Shown one piece after another: positions 48,895-58,768 of a stretch of 64,000 bases of DNA. Under the pieces are notes generated by a model. It was not told where the DNA came from and made no database searches. It saw only the letters and a program-made list of their open reading frames with translations. Source of the stretch: Rhizobium sp. NRK18 (GTDB taxonomy: Bacteria; Pseudomonadota; Alphaproteobacteria; Rhizobiales; Rhizobiaceae); assembly GCF_024385575.1 (NCBI RefSeq), contig NZ_JANFMV010000001.1, positions 62,001-126,000 on the forward strand, in the 5' to 3' direction. Position numbers and translations under genes: made by a program. Position 1 is the stretch's first letter. Each line of letters opens with the position of its first letter.

Positions 48895-49827
48895 ATGGCA
48901 GACCTGGCCGTGGCGCGGCAGACTGTTGCTGCCCTGCAGGCAGAGATCGACCGTATCGAAGGGCGTGGCGCCGTGATTGCCGCCGCGCGCAGCGATACCG
49001 CCTGGCAAAAATGCCAGGAGACCGCCGATCCGGTCCTGCCGCTCGGCATTACCGAGGTCGACGAGCGTCTGCAGGGCGGCCTGCCGTCTGCGGGACTGGT
49101 CGAACTGCGTTCCGAGCGGCTCTCCGGAGCGGGAGCGGCAAGCGGTTTCGCGCTTGCCGTCTTCGCGCTGATGCAGGCGCGGCTGGAGGCGAAGGGTGGC
49201 CATGGACGGCTGATCTGGATTGCCGACGCCATGGCAGGCCGCGAGGCCGGCTTGCCCTATGCCGCCGGGCTCGAGGATTTCGGCCTGCAGCCGGAGAGCC
49301 TGCTTTATGCGGCGTCCGACCATCTGGAGGAAACCCTGTGGCTGACGGAAACCGCGCTTGGCAGCGGGGCCTTCTCCGCCGCTATCCTGGAGATTTGCGG
49401 CAATCCCAGGCATTTCGGCCTGACGGAAAGCCGACGGTTACATTTGCGGGCCCGGGAGGCGTGCGTTCCCCTGTTTCTCGTCCGGCAGGGCGGAGAGGAG
49501 GAGGCGAGCAGCGCGCTTCTGCGTCTCAATGTCGTTTCGGCGCCGTGCGGACTGCGCGCGCTTGCCGACGGAAGCCGGCTGGAGGCAAGCCTTGGCCATC
49601 CCGCCTTTCGTCTTGCCGTCGAAAAGAGCCATCACGCGATCCCCGCCGAATTCGAACTGGAGTGGAACCCCGATGACCGTCAGTTTTTCCGCCCTGCCTC
49701 TCATGCAGCCGCCGTTCCCGTCCCGGCGGGACCAGCGCATTCTGGCGCTGGTGTTTCCGCATCTGCCGACGGATCGCATCGCCCGCAGGCGCTGGGGTCT
49801 GTCCTGGCGTTCGACCGGGCGTCCTGA
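48895..49827 (+). CDS. imuA: ImuA, SOS mutasome accessory protein
   Basis: A RecA-like/SulA-like protein of 310 residues that works with ImuB and DnaE2 in damage-induced mutagenesis. Recognisable parts are VLPLGITEVDERLQGGLPSAGLVEL, the RLIWIADAMAGREAGLPYAAGLEDFGLQPE core, and SRRLHLRAREACVPLFLVR. The ATG at 48895 follows AAGGAGTGAACGTC. The last approximately 52 residues (Pro/Ala/Ser-rich) overlap imuB by 155 bp in another frame and look non-conserved. A LexA box lies upstream. Confidence 0.9.
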   Translation: MADLAVARQTVAALQAEIDRIEGRGAVIAAARSDTAWQKCQETADPVLPLGITEVDERLQGGLPSAGLVELRSERLSGAGAASGFALAVFALMQARLEAKGGHGRLIWIADAMAGREAGLPYAAGLEDFGLQPESLLYAASDHLEETLWLTETALGSGAFSAAILEICGNPRHFGLTESRRLHLRAREACVPLFLVRQGGEEEASSALLRLNVVSAPCGLRALADGSRLEASLGHPAFRLAVEKSHHAIPAEFELEWNPDDRQFFRPASHAAAVPVPAGPAHSGAGVSASADGSHRPQALGSVLAFDRAS

Positions 49828-51286
49828 GCATCCGCCGGTCGCCTGCGTGGCCAGGCACAAGAGCGCCATGCGGCTGACGGCGCTCGATGAGGTGGCCGAA
49901 AGCATCGGCTTCAAGCGTGGTCAGGGCGTGGCGGAGGCGCGCGCCATGTCGCCCGATCTCGATGTCATCGCCGCCGACGAGGCGGCCGACCTGCGTTTCC
50001 TGGAGGCCATCGCCGACTGGTGCGATCGCTATACGCCGCTGGTGGCGCTGGATCAGCCGGATGGTCTTTTCCTCGACATTACCGGTTGTGCGCATCTCTT
50101 CGGCGGCGAGCAGGCCTTGCTTGATGATATTCTCACGCGGCTTTTCCATATGGGGCTCGATGTGCGTGGCGCGATCGCCCCCTCGCCGGGGCTCGCCTGG
50201 GCCTGTTCGCGCTTCGGCGGGCCGGCGGTGTCGTTTCAGGGGGACGAGGCCAGGATCCTTGCCCCGATGCCGCTTGCCTGCCTGCGCCTGACGGCGGAGC
50301 TGTTGCTCACGCTTTCCAAGTCGGGGCTCAAGCGGGTCGGCGACATTCTCGGCGCACCCCGCGCGCCGCTCGCCCGGCGTTTCGGCCCCGAACCCCTGCT
50401 CAGGCTCGACCAGGCACTCGGCTCGGCCGGAGAATCGGTCTCGCCGCGCCGGCCGGTCGCCATCCTGTCCGCCGAGCGGCGGCTTTCCGAACCGGTCGGC
50501 GAGGAGGACGACCTTCTCCATCTCGCCGGACAGCTGGCGGGCTCCCTCACATCCGGCTTCGAGGCGCGCGGCGAGGGAGGGCTGCAGTTCGAGCTGCTCC
50601 TCTTCCGGGTGGATGGCAGGGTGTTTCGCATTCTCGCAGGCGCCTCCTTGCCGACCCGCGATCCGGCGCGCATCGGCGGACTTTTCAAGGAGCGCTTTGC
50701 GGCCCTGCATGAAAGCTATGATGCCGGTTACGGTTTCGAAATGCTGCGGCTCAACGTGCTGCAGGCGGCGCCCAGTCTTCAACATCAGCCGGACTTCACC
50801 GGCGAGGAGGATGAGGACGGGTCGTTTGCCGCCTTTGTCGACCGGGTGAGCGCCCGGCTGGGCCCCGATTGCCTGAGGGTGCCGGTGACGCGGGAAAGCC
50901 ATTGGCCGGAGCGCGCCTCCGTGCTGATGCCGGCAGGCGAGGCCGCCGACTGTCTGCCGGCTGCGGGCGAGCCGCGACCGCCGCCATTCAGGGCCGAGCG
51001 GCCCTTACGTATTTTCCGCTATCCCGAACCGGTGGAGGCCATGGCCGACGTGCCCGAGGGACCGCCCGTGCATTTCCGCTGGCGCAGGGCCCTTCACCGG
51101 GTTTTGCGGGCTGAAGGTCCCGAGCGGCTGGCGGCCGAATGGTGGATCGATGGCGAGACGCACCCGACCCGCGACTATTTCCGGATCGAGGATGAAGCCG
51201 GGCGCCGCTTCTGGCTCTTCAGGGAAGGGCTTTACGAGCGGGAGGCCGGCGTGCCGCGCTGGTTCCTGCACGGAGTTTTCGCATGA
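49673..51286 (+). CDS. imuB: ImuB, Y-family polymerase-like mutasome hub
   Basis: A catalytically degenerate Y-family polymerase of 537 residues that links DnaE2 and the beta clamp in other bacteria. The palm start reads [15 protein letters not shown], with no acidic residue where active enzymes have D, and the second site reads [14 protein letters not shown]. The ATG at 49673 has a weak GGAG upstream; ATG at 49703 is another option, and both lie inside imuA. It overlaps dnaE2 by 4 bp. The C-terminal domain carries the [13 protein letters not shown] and WFLHGVFA segments. Confidence 0.92.
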   Translation: MTVSFSALPLMQPPFPSRRDQRILALVFPHLPTDRIARRRWGLSWRSTGRPEHPPVACVARHKSAMRLTALDEVAESIGFKRGQGVAEARAMSPDLDVIAADEAADLRFLEAIADWCDRYTPLVALDQPDGLFLDITGCAHLFGGEQALLDDILTRLFHMGLDVRGAIAPSPGLAWACSRFGGPAVSFQGDEARILAPMPLACLRLTAELLLTLSKSGLKRVGDILGAPRAPLARRFGPEPLLRLDQALGSAGESVSPRRPVAILSAERRLSEPVGEEDDLLHLAGQLAGSLTSGFEARGEGGLQFELLLFRVDGRVFRILAGASLPTRDPARIGGLFKERFAALHESYDAGYGFEMLRLNVLQAAPSLQHQPDFTGEEDEDGSFAAFVDRVSARLGPDCLRVPVTRESHWPERASVLMPAGEAADCLPAAGEPRPPPFRAERPLRIFRYPEPVEAMADVPEGPPVHFRWRRALHRVLRAEGPERLAAEWWIDGETHPTRDYFRIEDEAGRRFWLFREGLYEREAGVPRWFLHGVFA

Positions 51287-54200
51287 ATGCCGATCAGGGC
51301 TTCGCCGAACTTGGCCTGAAGAGCAATTTTTCCTTTCTGGAAGGCGCCTCGCATCCGGAGGAACTGGCCGTGACGGCGGCGAGGATGAAGCTTTCCGGTT
51401 TCGGTCTCGCCGACCGGAACACGGTGGCCGGTGTGGTGCGCGCGCATCTGATGGCGAAGGAGGAGAATATTCCCTATCAGCCGGGCGCCCGGCTGGTGTT
51501 TTCCGACGGCACGCCGGACATTCTCGCCTATCCCAAGAACCGCAGGGGCTGGGGGCATCTCTGCCGTCTTCTGACCGAGGGCAACCTGCGTTCGAAGAAG
51601 GGAGACTGCACGCTTCATGAGAGCGATCTCTTCGAATGGGCGGACGATCTGCTTCTCGCGGTCCTGCCCGACCGCCATGCGGGGTTTGCTGATCTGCCTT
51701 CCTTCCTGTCGCGGCTTCGCCGGCGGGTCGGCACGGATGCCTATCTGGCGCTGGTTCCCCATTATGACGGTCGTGATCGTGAAATTTTCGCAAGCCTTGC
51801 CCGACTTTCCCGCTCGGCGGGCCTAAAGCTGCTTGCGACCAACGATGCCTGCTATCACCAGACAGAGCGCCGCCCGCTTGCCGACGTGGTGACGGCGATC
51901 CGCGAGCATGTGACGGTTGCCGCCGCCGGCCATCTGCTGTCGGCCAATGCCGAGCGGCATCTGAAGCGGCCGCAGGAGATGAAGCGGATTTTTCGACACT
52001 ATCCCGAAGCGGTCGCCAACAGTCTCGACTTCTTCGGCAAGCTGCAATTCTCGCTCGACGAGCTGAAATACGAATATCCGGACGAGACGGTGGCGGGTGA
52101 AACGCCGGCCGGGACCTTGCGGCGGCTGACCTATGAGGGCGCGGCGGAACGGTATCCGGACGGTCTTCCCGAGCGGGTTCGCCGGCAGATCGAGCATGAG
52201 CTGGCGCTGGTGGGCGAGCTTCGCTACGAGCCCTACTTCCTGACGGTCTGGGATATCGTGCGTTACGCCCGCTCCCAGGGCATTCTCTGCCAGGGACGTG
52301 GCTCGGCCGCCAATTCGACGATCTGCTTCTGCCTTAAGATCACCGAAGTCGACCCGACACTCACGGATCTCCTGTTCGAACGCTTCATCTCTCCGGAACG
52401 CGGCGAACCGCCGGATATCGATGTCGATTTCGAGCATGCCCGCCGCGAGGAGGTGATCCAGTATATTTATGCGAAATACGGTCGCGACCGCGCCGGGCTG
52501 GCGGCCACCGTGATCTGCTACCGCATGCGCTCTGCCGGGCGCGAGGTGGCCAAGGTCTTCGGCCTGTCGGAAGATGTGCAGTCGGCGCTTTCCGGCAGTA
52601 TCTGGGGCTGGTCGTCATCCGATTTCACCGAACGGGAAGCCAGGGCGGCAGGTCTGTCGATGCAGGACAGGGTCACGCAGCGGGTCCTTGCCTATGCGAC
52701 GTCTCTCATGAGCTTCCCACGGCATCTTTCCCAGCATGTCGGCGGCTTCGTCATCACGCGCTCGCGGCTGGACGAGGTCGTGCCGCTGATGAACACGGCG
52801 ATGGAAGGGCGGACCATGGTCGAGTGGGACAAGAACGATCTCGACGCGCTCGGCATCCTGAAGATCGATATCCTGGCGCTCGGCATGCTGACCTGCATGG
52901 CCAAGGCCTTCGACATGCTGGCGCTTCATTACGACCGGCCGTTGACGCTGGCGACCATCCCGAAAGAGGAAGAGGATGTCTACGACATGATCTGCCGGGC
53001 CGATACGCTCGGCGTCTTCCAGATCGAAAGCCGCGCACAGATGAGCATGCTGCCGCGGCTGCGGCCCCGCTGCTTCTACGATCTGGTGATCGAAGTTGCG
53101 ATCGTCCGGCCCGGCCCCATCCAGGGCAACATGGTGCATCCCTACCTCCGGCGGCGGCAGGGTAAGGAAAAGGTGACCTATCCCAAGGAGGAGCTGCGCG
53201 AGGTTCTGGGCCGCACGCTCGGCGTGCCGCTGTTCCAGGAACAGGCGATGAAGATCGCCATCGTCGCGGCCGGCTTCACGCCGGGCGAGGCCGACAAGCT
53301 GCGGCGCGCCATGGCGACATTCCGCCGGGTTGGCACCATTCACACCTTCAGCCGGAAGATGATCGACGGCATGGTCGCCAGGGGTTACGAGGCGGAGTTT
53401 GCGGAACGTTGTTTCCAGCAGATCGAAGGCTTCGGCGAATACGGCTTTCCGGAAAGCCACGCCGCCTCCTTCGCTCTCCTGGTCTATGCCTCTTGCTGGA
53501 TGAAGGCGCATTATCCGGACGTCTTCTGCGCCGCCATGCTGAATTCTCAGCCGATGGGGTTTTATGCACCGGCCCAGCTGGTGCGTGATGCGCGCGAGCA
53601 CGGCGTGGACATCCGCCCGGCCGATATCAACGCGTCATTCTGGGATTCCGTGCTGGAGGAGGGAGCCTTCGACCCCGGCAGGATCGAACGGCGGCACGGC
53701 GAAATGCGCAAGGTCATCCGCACGCGCAAGTCGTTGCGCCTCGGCTTTCACCAGATCAAGGGGCTTTCGCAGGAGGATATGACGGCGCTCGTCGCCAACC
53801 GTGGCGCAGGCTACGATTCCGTTCGTGATCTCTGGCTGCGCTCCGGATTGTCGAAGTCGGGCATCGAGCGGCTCGCCGATGCCGATTGCTTTCGCTCCAT
53901 CGGTCTCGGACGGCGCGAGGCGCTCTGGGCCGTGCGGGCGCTCGACGGCCAGAGCGCGGCCGAACGCTTGCCGCTGTTTGAAAATGCCGGTGGCGGCGAC
54001 CTGCAGAAGGAGGCGGAGATGCGGCTGCCGACGATGCCGCCCGGCGAGGAGGTGCTGAACGACTACCGTTACCTGTCGCTGTCCCTGAAGGCGCATCCGG
54101 TTTCGTTCCTGCGCAAGGTCTTTGATGCCGACCACATCACGATCAGCCGGGATCTGGAAACGACGGCGAACGGCCGGCTGGTATCGGTTGCCGGACTCGT

Positions 54201-54606
54201 CCTCGTGCGCCAGCGGCCTGGATCCGCCAAGGGGGTGATCTTCATGACGCTGGAGGACGAAACCGGTGTCGCCAACACCATTGTCTGGCCGAAGGTCTTC
54301 GAGGCTTACCGCTCGATTGTCATGGGCGCGCGGCTGGTGAAGGTCACCGGCCGGCTGCAGAAGGCGGACGGTGTGATCCACGTGGTGGCCAATCGCATCG
54401 AAAACCTCAGTCCCCTGCTGGCGCTGCTGGAGGAGAAGGGGGCCGGGATCGACTTTCTGGCCCGTGCCGACGAGGTTCGGAAACCGCAAATGTCACGGCA
54501 GTTCGGCACGCCGCGGCAATCTTACGCAGGCCTTCTGGGCAAGGACAAGGGCGAGGACCAGCGGGCGCTGGAACAGTTGATGCCGAAGGGCCGCAACTTC
54601 CATTGA
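51283..54606 (+). CDS. dnaE2: Error-prone DNA polymerase DnaE2
   Basis: A C-family translesion polymerase of 1107 residues, shorter than replicative DnaE. It has an N-terminal PHP domain ([20 protein letters not shown]), the active-site Asp pair in [16 protein letters not shown] near residues 380–395, the [12 protein letters not shown] helix region, [11 protein letters not shown], the helix-hairpin-helix around [11 protein letters not shown], and an OB-fold C-terminus ([16 protein letters not shown]). The start ATG overlaps the imuB stop (ATGA). It completes the LexA-controlled mutasome operon. Confidence 0.97.
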   Translation: MNADQGFAELGLKSNFSFLEGASHPEELAVTAARMKLSGFGLADRNTVAGVVRAHLMAKEENIPYQPGARLVFSDGTPDILAYPKNRRGWGHLCRLLTEGNLRSKKGDCTLHESDLFEWADDLLLAVLPDRHAGFADLPSFLSRLRRRVGTDAYLALVPHYDGRDREIFASLARLSRSAGLKLLATNDACYHQTERRPLADVVTAIREHVTVAAAGHLLSANAERHLKRPQEMKRIFRHYPEAVANSLDFFGKLQFSLDELKYEYPDETVAGETPAGTLRRLTYEGAAERYPDGLPERVRRQIEHELALVGELRYEPYFLTVWDIVRYARSQGILCQGRGSAANSTICFCLKITEVDPTLTDLLFERFISPERGEPPDIDVDFEHARREEVIQYIYAKYGRDRAGLAATVICYRMRSAGREVAKVFGLSEDVQSALSGSIWGWSSSDFTEREARAAGLSMQDRVTQRVLAYATSLMSFPRHLSQHVGGFVITRSRLDEVVPLMNTAMEGRTMVEWDKNDLDALGILKIDILALGMLTCMAKAFDMLALHYDRPLTLATIPKEEEDVYDMICRADTLGVFQIESRAQMSMLPRLRPRCFYDLVIEVAIVRPGPIQGNMVHPYLRRRQGKEKVTYPKEELREVLGRTLGVPLFQEQAMKIAIVAAGFTPGEADKLRRAMATFRRVGTIHTFSRKMIDGMVARGYEAEFAERCFQQIEGFGEYGFPESHAASFALLVYASCWMKAHYPDVFCAAMLNSQPMGFYAPAQLVRDAREHGVDIRPADINASFWDSVLEEGAFDPGRIERRHGEMRKVIRTRKSLRLGFHQIKGLSQEDMTALVANRGAGYDSVRDLWLRSGLSKSGIERLADADCFRSIGLGRREALWAVRALDGQSAAERLPLFENAGGGDLQKEAEMRLPTMPPGEEVLNDYRYLSLSLKAHPVSFLRKVFDADHITISRDLETTANGRLVSVAGLVLVRQRPGSAKGVIFMTLEDETGVANTIVWPKVFEAYRSIVMGARLVKVTGRLQKADGVIHVVANRIENLSPLLALLEEKGAGIDFLARADEVRKPQMSRQFGTPRQSYAGLLGKDKGEDQRALEQLMPKGRNFH

Positions 54607-54683
54607 TCGTCCGGCGGCCATGAAAAAGCCGCGCTGGCCGTCAAACTGGCGATATCTCGTCAGGGTCCGGCAAGAGAAAATTC

Positions 54684-54739
54684 TTGACAATCGATCCCAT
54701 GTTTAGCAGATAACCAGATAGTAAATGTCATGTTTGACA
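54684..54739 (+). promoter_or_regulatory. Promoter region with inverted repeat upstream of bfd
   Basis: TTGACA at 54684–54689 is followed 17–18 bp later by CAGATAA, plausible sigma-70-type elements. A TGTCA-TGTT-TGACA inverted repeat at 54726–54739 lies between this and the bfd start. Iron control (RirA or Irr) would be expected for these genes, but no TGA-N9-TCA iron box or standard Irr site is evident. Confidence 0.5.
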
Positions 54740-54751
54740 GGTCGCTTGGAA

Positions 54752-55063
54752 ATGCTCGTCTGCAGTTGTAACTTCATCACCGCCAAGGAAATTGAAGACA
54801 CCATCGTCGCCTTGCTCGACGAGGATTGCTGGCAGCTGATCGTGCCTTCGAAGGTCTATCATGCGATGGCGAAGCGCGGGCGCTGCTGTGGCTGCTTCCC
54901 GAATGTCGTCGACATCATCATTCGCACGACCGAGCGCTACCATCTGGAACACCCCTCGACAGAGGCCGAGATGTTCGATTTCATGTCGCGCTTGAAACGA
55001 TTCCACGAAGAACAAAGGAGAGCGGACATTGAAAGGCGACAAAAAAGTCATCGAGCAGCTTAA
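54752..55063 (+). CDS. bfd: Bacterioferritin-associated ferredoxin-like protein
   Basis: A [2Fe-2S] protein of about 103 residues. The Bfd domain has the CxC motif in [10 protein letters not shown] and the CxxC motif in [10 protein letters not shown], spaced as in E. coli Bfd, which delivers electrons to release iron from bacterioferritin. It has an additional charged C-terminal tail not found in the 64-residue E. coli protein. ATG at 54725 would add nine residues. The 3' end overlaps bfr by 35 bp, so the two are coupled. Confidence 0.88.
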   Translation: MLVCSCNFITAKEIEDTIVALLDEDCWQLIVPSKVYHAMAKRGRCCGCFPNVVDIIIRTTERYHLEHPSTEAEMFDFMSRLKRFHEEQRRADIERRQKSHRAA

Positions 55064-55514
55064 CGAGGCCCTGTTTCTGGAGCTCGGTGCTGTCAACCAG
55101 TACTGGCTCCACTACCGGCTGCTGCAGGACTGGGGCTTCACCAAGCTTGCCAAGAAGGAGCGCGCCGAGTCGATCGAAGAGATGCACCACGCCGACCGCC
55201 TGGTCGACCGCATCATTTTCCTCGAAGGTCATCCGAACCTGCAGACCGTCGCACCGCTTCGCATCGGCCAGAACGTCAAGGAAGTGCTCGAGGCCGACCT
55301 CGCCGGCGAGTATGACGCCCGCAAGGCCTACAAGAAGTCCCGCGACATCTGTCACGACGCCGGAGACTATGTCTCCATGAAGCTTTTCGAAGAGCTGCTG
55401 ATGGACGAGGAAGGTCATATCGACTTCCTCGAAACCCAGCTGGAACTCCTCGGCAAGATCGGCGAAGAGAAATACGGTCAGCTCAATTCTGATTCCGCCG
55501 ACGCCGCTGAATAA
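55029..55514 (+). CDS. bfr: Bacterioferritin
   Basis: A haem-containing iron-storage protein with ferroxidase activity; 161 residues. All known ligands sit at canonical positions: Glu18, Glu51 and His54 with the haem-ligating Met52 in IEEMHHAD, and further acidic residues in the later helices ([23 protein letters not shown]). The start is TTG at 55029 with AGGAGAGCG upstream, giving [15 protein letters not shown]; no ATG is possible near it. It overlaps the bfd 3' end. The haem ligand shows it is bacterioferritin and not ferritin. Confidence 0.95.
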   Translation: MKGDKKVIEQLNEALFLELGAVNQYWLHYRLLQDWGFTKLAKKERAESIEEMHHADRLVDRIIFLEGHPNLQTVAPLRIGQNVKEVLEADLAGEYDARKAYKKSRDICHDAGDYVSMKLFEELLMDEEGHIDFLETQLELLGKIGEEKYGQLNSDSADAAE

Positions 55515-55540
55515 GCGGACAGTCGATACAGGTAAAAGAA

Positions 55541-55566
55541 ACCCGGCTCAAAGGCCGGGTTTTTTG
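55541..55566 (+). terminator. Intrinsic terminator after bfr
   Basis: ACCCGGC/GCCGGGT with a TCAAAG loop followed by TTTTTT. It lies 26 bp after the bfr stop and ends the bfd–bfr transcript. Confidence 0.92.
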
Positions 55567-55587
55567 TGGCGGTCGCATCAGGTTCCG

Positions 55588-56115
55588 TCAATTGCCGGAG
55601 AGATGCGCGAACTGGGCGACGACCTCTTCATAGACCTTGCGCTTGAAGGGCACGATCAACTCTGGCAGGTCGCCCATCGGTTTCCAGTCCCAGGCGTCGA
55701 ATTCGGCCTCGTGGCCGCCCGGCGGCGGGTTGATCGCGATATCGCTTTCGTTGCCCTCATGGCGGAAGGCATACCATTTCTGCGTCTGGCCGCGATATTT
55801 TCCCTTCAGCCCGATGCCGATGAGTTCTGCCGGCAGGTCGTAATTGATCCAGCCGTCACTTTCGGCGAGAAGCGAGACGGACTTCATGCCGGTCTCCTCG
55901 TAGAGCTCCCGGTAGGCCGCCTTCAGAGGTTCCTCGCCCTTGTCGATCCCCCCCTGCGGCATCTGCCAGAGCTGCGGTGAACCGTCGTACTCCGAATTGC
56001 CGTCCGGAATCCGCCTGCCGACCCAGACGAGGCCCGCGGCGTTCAGCACCATGACGCCCACGCAGGGACGATAGGGAAGATCTTCCGCCGTTATCTTGCC
56101 GGCCTTCTTGCTCAT
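55588..56115 (-). CDS. rppH: RNA pyrophosphohydrolase (Nudix)
   Basis: Removes pyrophosphate from the 5' end of primary transcripts and starts mRNA decay; close relatives were first named IalA or invasion-associated proteins. The 175-residue protein has the Nudix box [22 protein letters not shown] at residues 55–76 with all catalytic Glu residues, [11 protein letters not shown] at the N-terminus, and WQMPQGG just before the box. It is the last gene of a minus-strand set starting with proB–proA. Confidence 0.95.
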   Translation of the reverse strand: MSKKAGKITAEDLPYRPCVGVMVLNAAGLVWVGRRIPDGNSEYDGSPQLWQMPQGGIDKGEEPLKAAYRELYEETGMKSVSLLAESDGWINYDLPAELIGIGLKGKYRGQTQKWYAFRHEGNESDIAINPPPGGHEAEFDAWDWKPMGDLPELIVPFKRKVYEEVVAQFAHLSGN

Positions 56116-56151
56116 CGACTGTCCTCTTGCAACTTCTATGTCGTTCCTGAC

Positions 56152-57360
56152 TTACTGATCGGCGCTGGTTGCCAGGGCGGAAACCCCGACGATCTCTATT
56201 CCCCGACGCTCGGCGTCCTTGCTCCACTGGGCAATCGCCGCAATGCTTTCATCGAAGGCCGAGGCGACGCCGACAGCCGATCCCTTGCGCTGGGCAATCC
56301 GTTCCAGCTCGTCGAGCTTGCCCATGATGGCGGCGCGGTTCAGATCGCCGTCGAGAAGAACGTCACCGACCGAATAGGGCATGTTCAGCGTCTTGGCGAA
56401 TGTCCCGGTCAGCGAGCGGGCCGAGGAGCCGTCGTCCATAAACAGCAGGCCGCGAGACGCGATGTCGCGCATGACCGGATCCAGCGCGTCGGCATCGGCA
56501 AGAAAGCGCGAACCCAGATAGTTCATCACACCGGTATAGTTGGTGATCTGGCCCATGGCACGATGAAGCTTCTCGATGTTCTCGCTGGCGCTTTGACCGA
56601 CCATCAGCATGTCGCGCGACAGATCGTTGGCGGGATAGGAGAGCGGTTCGAAGGGCACCTGGATCAGAATTTCGTGGCCGCCGCGGCGGGCTTCCTGCAT
56701 CCAACGCTGCAAGCTGTTGCCGCTGGAGGCGAAAGCCAACGTCACTTCCGGCGGCAGGCGATCAATGGCGTGCTTTGTGCCCGTCTGGCTCAGACCGAGG
56801 CCGCTGACGACGATGGCGATCCGGTTGCCGTAGGCACCCGACCAGGGGCGGGCATATTGGTCGACCGGCCGCAGGCCGCCATCGCCGACCTTCGGCAGGT
56901 CGCCATAGGGGCTCGACTCGATCAGGTCCTGGTTCGGCAGCGCGGCCATGCGCGGATCCTGCCCGACCTGCTGGGCGCTGACGATCACCGGCCCGCTGCC
57001 GTCGCGGGAGCCCGGCGAAAACTTCGTGACGACCTTGCCGTCATCCGTTTCGGTCTTCTCGACGCGCGCACCGGAGCGGGCATCGGCCCGAGGCAGTCCC
57101 TGGGCTGTGCCCTTGGCGGTGTCGTCAGGCTTTGCGGCCGGTTGTGGAGGCTGTGTCGCATTGTCGGCGACCTGCGTCGCAGACACCTCTCCGGGTGCAA
57201 CCGTGCCGACAAAGCGGGAGGTGGCGGCGGAATAGGCAGATAATCCGAAGACCGGCACGACGATGAGGGCGGCAGCGATGCGCGTGCGCGTGAGCCAGCC
57301 GAGGCGCTGGCGGCGCGGCGGTCGTTCCTGTCCGAGAGGGGAATGGAGGTCCGTCTTCAC
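56152..57360 (-). CDS. Divergent polysaccharide deacetylase family protein (YibQ-like)
   Basis: A 402-residue envelope protein. It has an N-terminal membrane anchor (about residues 29–50), then a Pro/Ala-rich linker of about 100 residues, then a divergent polysaccharide deacetylase domain with IAIVVSGLGLSQTGTKHAID, VTLAFASSGNSLQRWMQEAR, ILIQVPFEP, and FMDDGSSARS. It lies downstream of envC and ctpA, as in many proteobacteria, suggesting a role in cell-wall metabolism. Whether it is an active deacetylase is unknown. Confidence 0.87.
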   Translation of the reverse strand: MKTDLHSPLGQERPPRRQRLGWLTRTRIAAALIVVPVFGLSAYSAATSRFVGTVAPGEVSATQVADNATQPPQPAAKPDDTAKGTAQGLPRADARSGARVEKTETDDGKVVTKFSPGSRDGSGPVIVSAQQVGQDPRMAALPNQDLIESSPYGDLPKVGDGGLRPVDQYARPWSGAYGNRIAIVVSGLGLSQTGTKHAIDRLPPEVTLAFASSGNSLQRWMQEARRGGHEILIQVPFEPLSYPANDLSRDMLMVGQSASENIEKLHRAMGQITNYTGVMNYLGSRFLADADALDPVMRDIASRGLLFMDDGSSARSLTGTFAKTLNMPYSVGDVLLDGDLNRAAIMGKLDELERIAQRKGSAVGVASAFDESIAAIAQWSKDAERRGIEIVGVSALATSADQ

Positions 57361-57430
57361 GCGGGCTTTTCCGGTTGAAGGCTACGGAAGGGCAGGGCGC
57401 GGTTCCCGGATGAGAACCGCGCCCTTCGCA

Positions 57431-58768
57431 TTACTTTTTCAGAAGCTCGGCCTTTTCCGGATTGGCCGGGAAGGCCGGGTCCGTCTTCTTGCCGCGCAAC
57501 AGGTCCAGTGCGTAGTTCAGCTGGATGTCGTCCTTTTCATCCGGCGGAACGTAGGCGATCGAACCCGAACCGGCATCGGTCTCGCTCTGGCCCTGGATGT
57601 GGCCGCGCAGGCTGGATTCGCCCTCGGTGCGAAGCTTGCCCTTCAGGTCGTCTGGCAGCGGCTGTTCGACCGTGATGTCCGGCGTGATGCCGGTACCCTG
57701 GATCGATTTGCCGGACGGCGTGTAGTAGAGCGCGGTGGTCAGGCGAAGCGCACCGGCATCGCCGAGCGGTATGATGGTCTGAACGGAGCCCTTGCCGAAG
57801 GACCGGGTGCCGACAACGGTGGCGCGATGCAGATCCTGCAGGGCGCCGGCAACGATTTCCGAAGCGGAAGCCGAACCGCCGTTGACGAGTACGATAACCG
57901 GCTTGTGATCGGCGAGATCACCCGGGCCGGCGTTGAAGCGGCGGGTTTCCTCCGGATTGCGTCCGCGGGTCGAAACGATCTCGCCGCGCTCCAGGAAGGC
58001 GTCGGACACGTTGATCGCCTGGTCGAGGAGGCCGCCCGGATTGAGCCGCAGATCGAGGACATAGCCCTTCAGCTTGTCTTCCGGCACCTGTTCCTTGATC
58101 TTGTCGAAGGCCTTTTCGAGATCCGGGAATGTCTTCTCGGTGAAGGAAATGATGCGCATGTAGCCGACATCGCCGTCATCCGCCTTCTCGACCCGCCACT
58201 TGACCGCCTGAACGGCGATGATGGCGCGCTTGACCTCGATATCGATCGGCTTGTCGGCGCCCTTGCGCAGGATGGTGAGCTTGATCGGCGAACCGACCTC
58301 GCCGCGCATCTTGTCGACCGCCTGTTCCAGCGTCAGGCCGCGCACGTCGGCGCCGTCGATGGCGGAGATGAGGTCGCCGGAAAGAACGCCCGCCTTGGCG
58401 GCCGGCGTGTCGTCGATCGGGGTGATGACCTTGACGAGATCGTTGTCCATCGTGACTTCGATGCCGAGGCCGCCAAATTCACCGCGCGTCTGCGTCTGCA
58501 TGTCGGCAGCGTCCTGGGCATTCATGTAGCTGGAATGCGGATCCAGCGAGGACAGCATGCCGGAAATGGCGGCTTCGATCAGCTTCTGTTCGTCCGGCGG
58601 CGTCACGTATTGCGCGCGAACCCGCTCGAAGACGTCGCCGAAGATGGCAAGCTCCTTATAGGTCGAGATCCCTGCTGCCTGGGCGGGGATGCCGGCTGAA
58701 TAGAGAACACCCATCGCCGTTGCTCCCATGAGAGCCCCTGCGACAACGAGAGAGACCTTACGTATCAT
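57431..58768 (-). CDS. ctpA: C-terminal processing peptidase CtpA (S41 family)
   Basis: A periplasmic serine protease of 445 residues with an N-terminal signal/anchor (about residues 5–25), a PDZ domain near residues 100–180 (GGLGIEVTMDNDLVKVI), the catalytic Ser in VNGGSASASEIVAGALQD, and the catalytic Lys in VVGTRSFGKGSVQTII. In relatives it trims lipoproteins and endopeptidases for peptidoglycan growth. The start ATG at 58768 has AAAGGCAC upstream and overlaps the envC 3' end by 11 bp. The upstream ORF extension lies inside envC. Confidence 0.95.
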   Translation of the reverse strand: MIRKVSLVVAGALMGATAMGVLYSAGIPAQAAGISTYKELAIFGDVFERVRAQYVTPPDEQKLIEAAISGMLSSLDPHSSYMNAQDAADMQTQTRGEFGGLGIEVTMDNDLVKVITPIDDTPAAKAGVLSGDLISAIDGADVRGLTLEQAVDKMRGEVGSPIKLTILRKGADKPIDIEVKRAIIAVQAVKWRVEKADDGDVGYMRIISFTEKTFPDLEKAFDKIKEQVPEDKLKGYVLDLRLNPGGLLDQAINVSDAFLERGEIVSTRGRNPEETRRFNAGPGDLADHKPVIVLVNGGSASASEIVAGALQDLHRATVVGTRSFGKGSVQTIIPLGDAGALRLTTALYYTPSGKSIQGTGITPDITVEQPLPDDLKGKLRTEGESSLRGHIQGQSETDAGSGSIAYVPPDEKDDIQLNYALDLLRGKKTDPAFPANPEKAELLKK

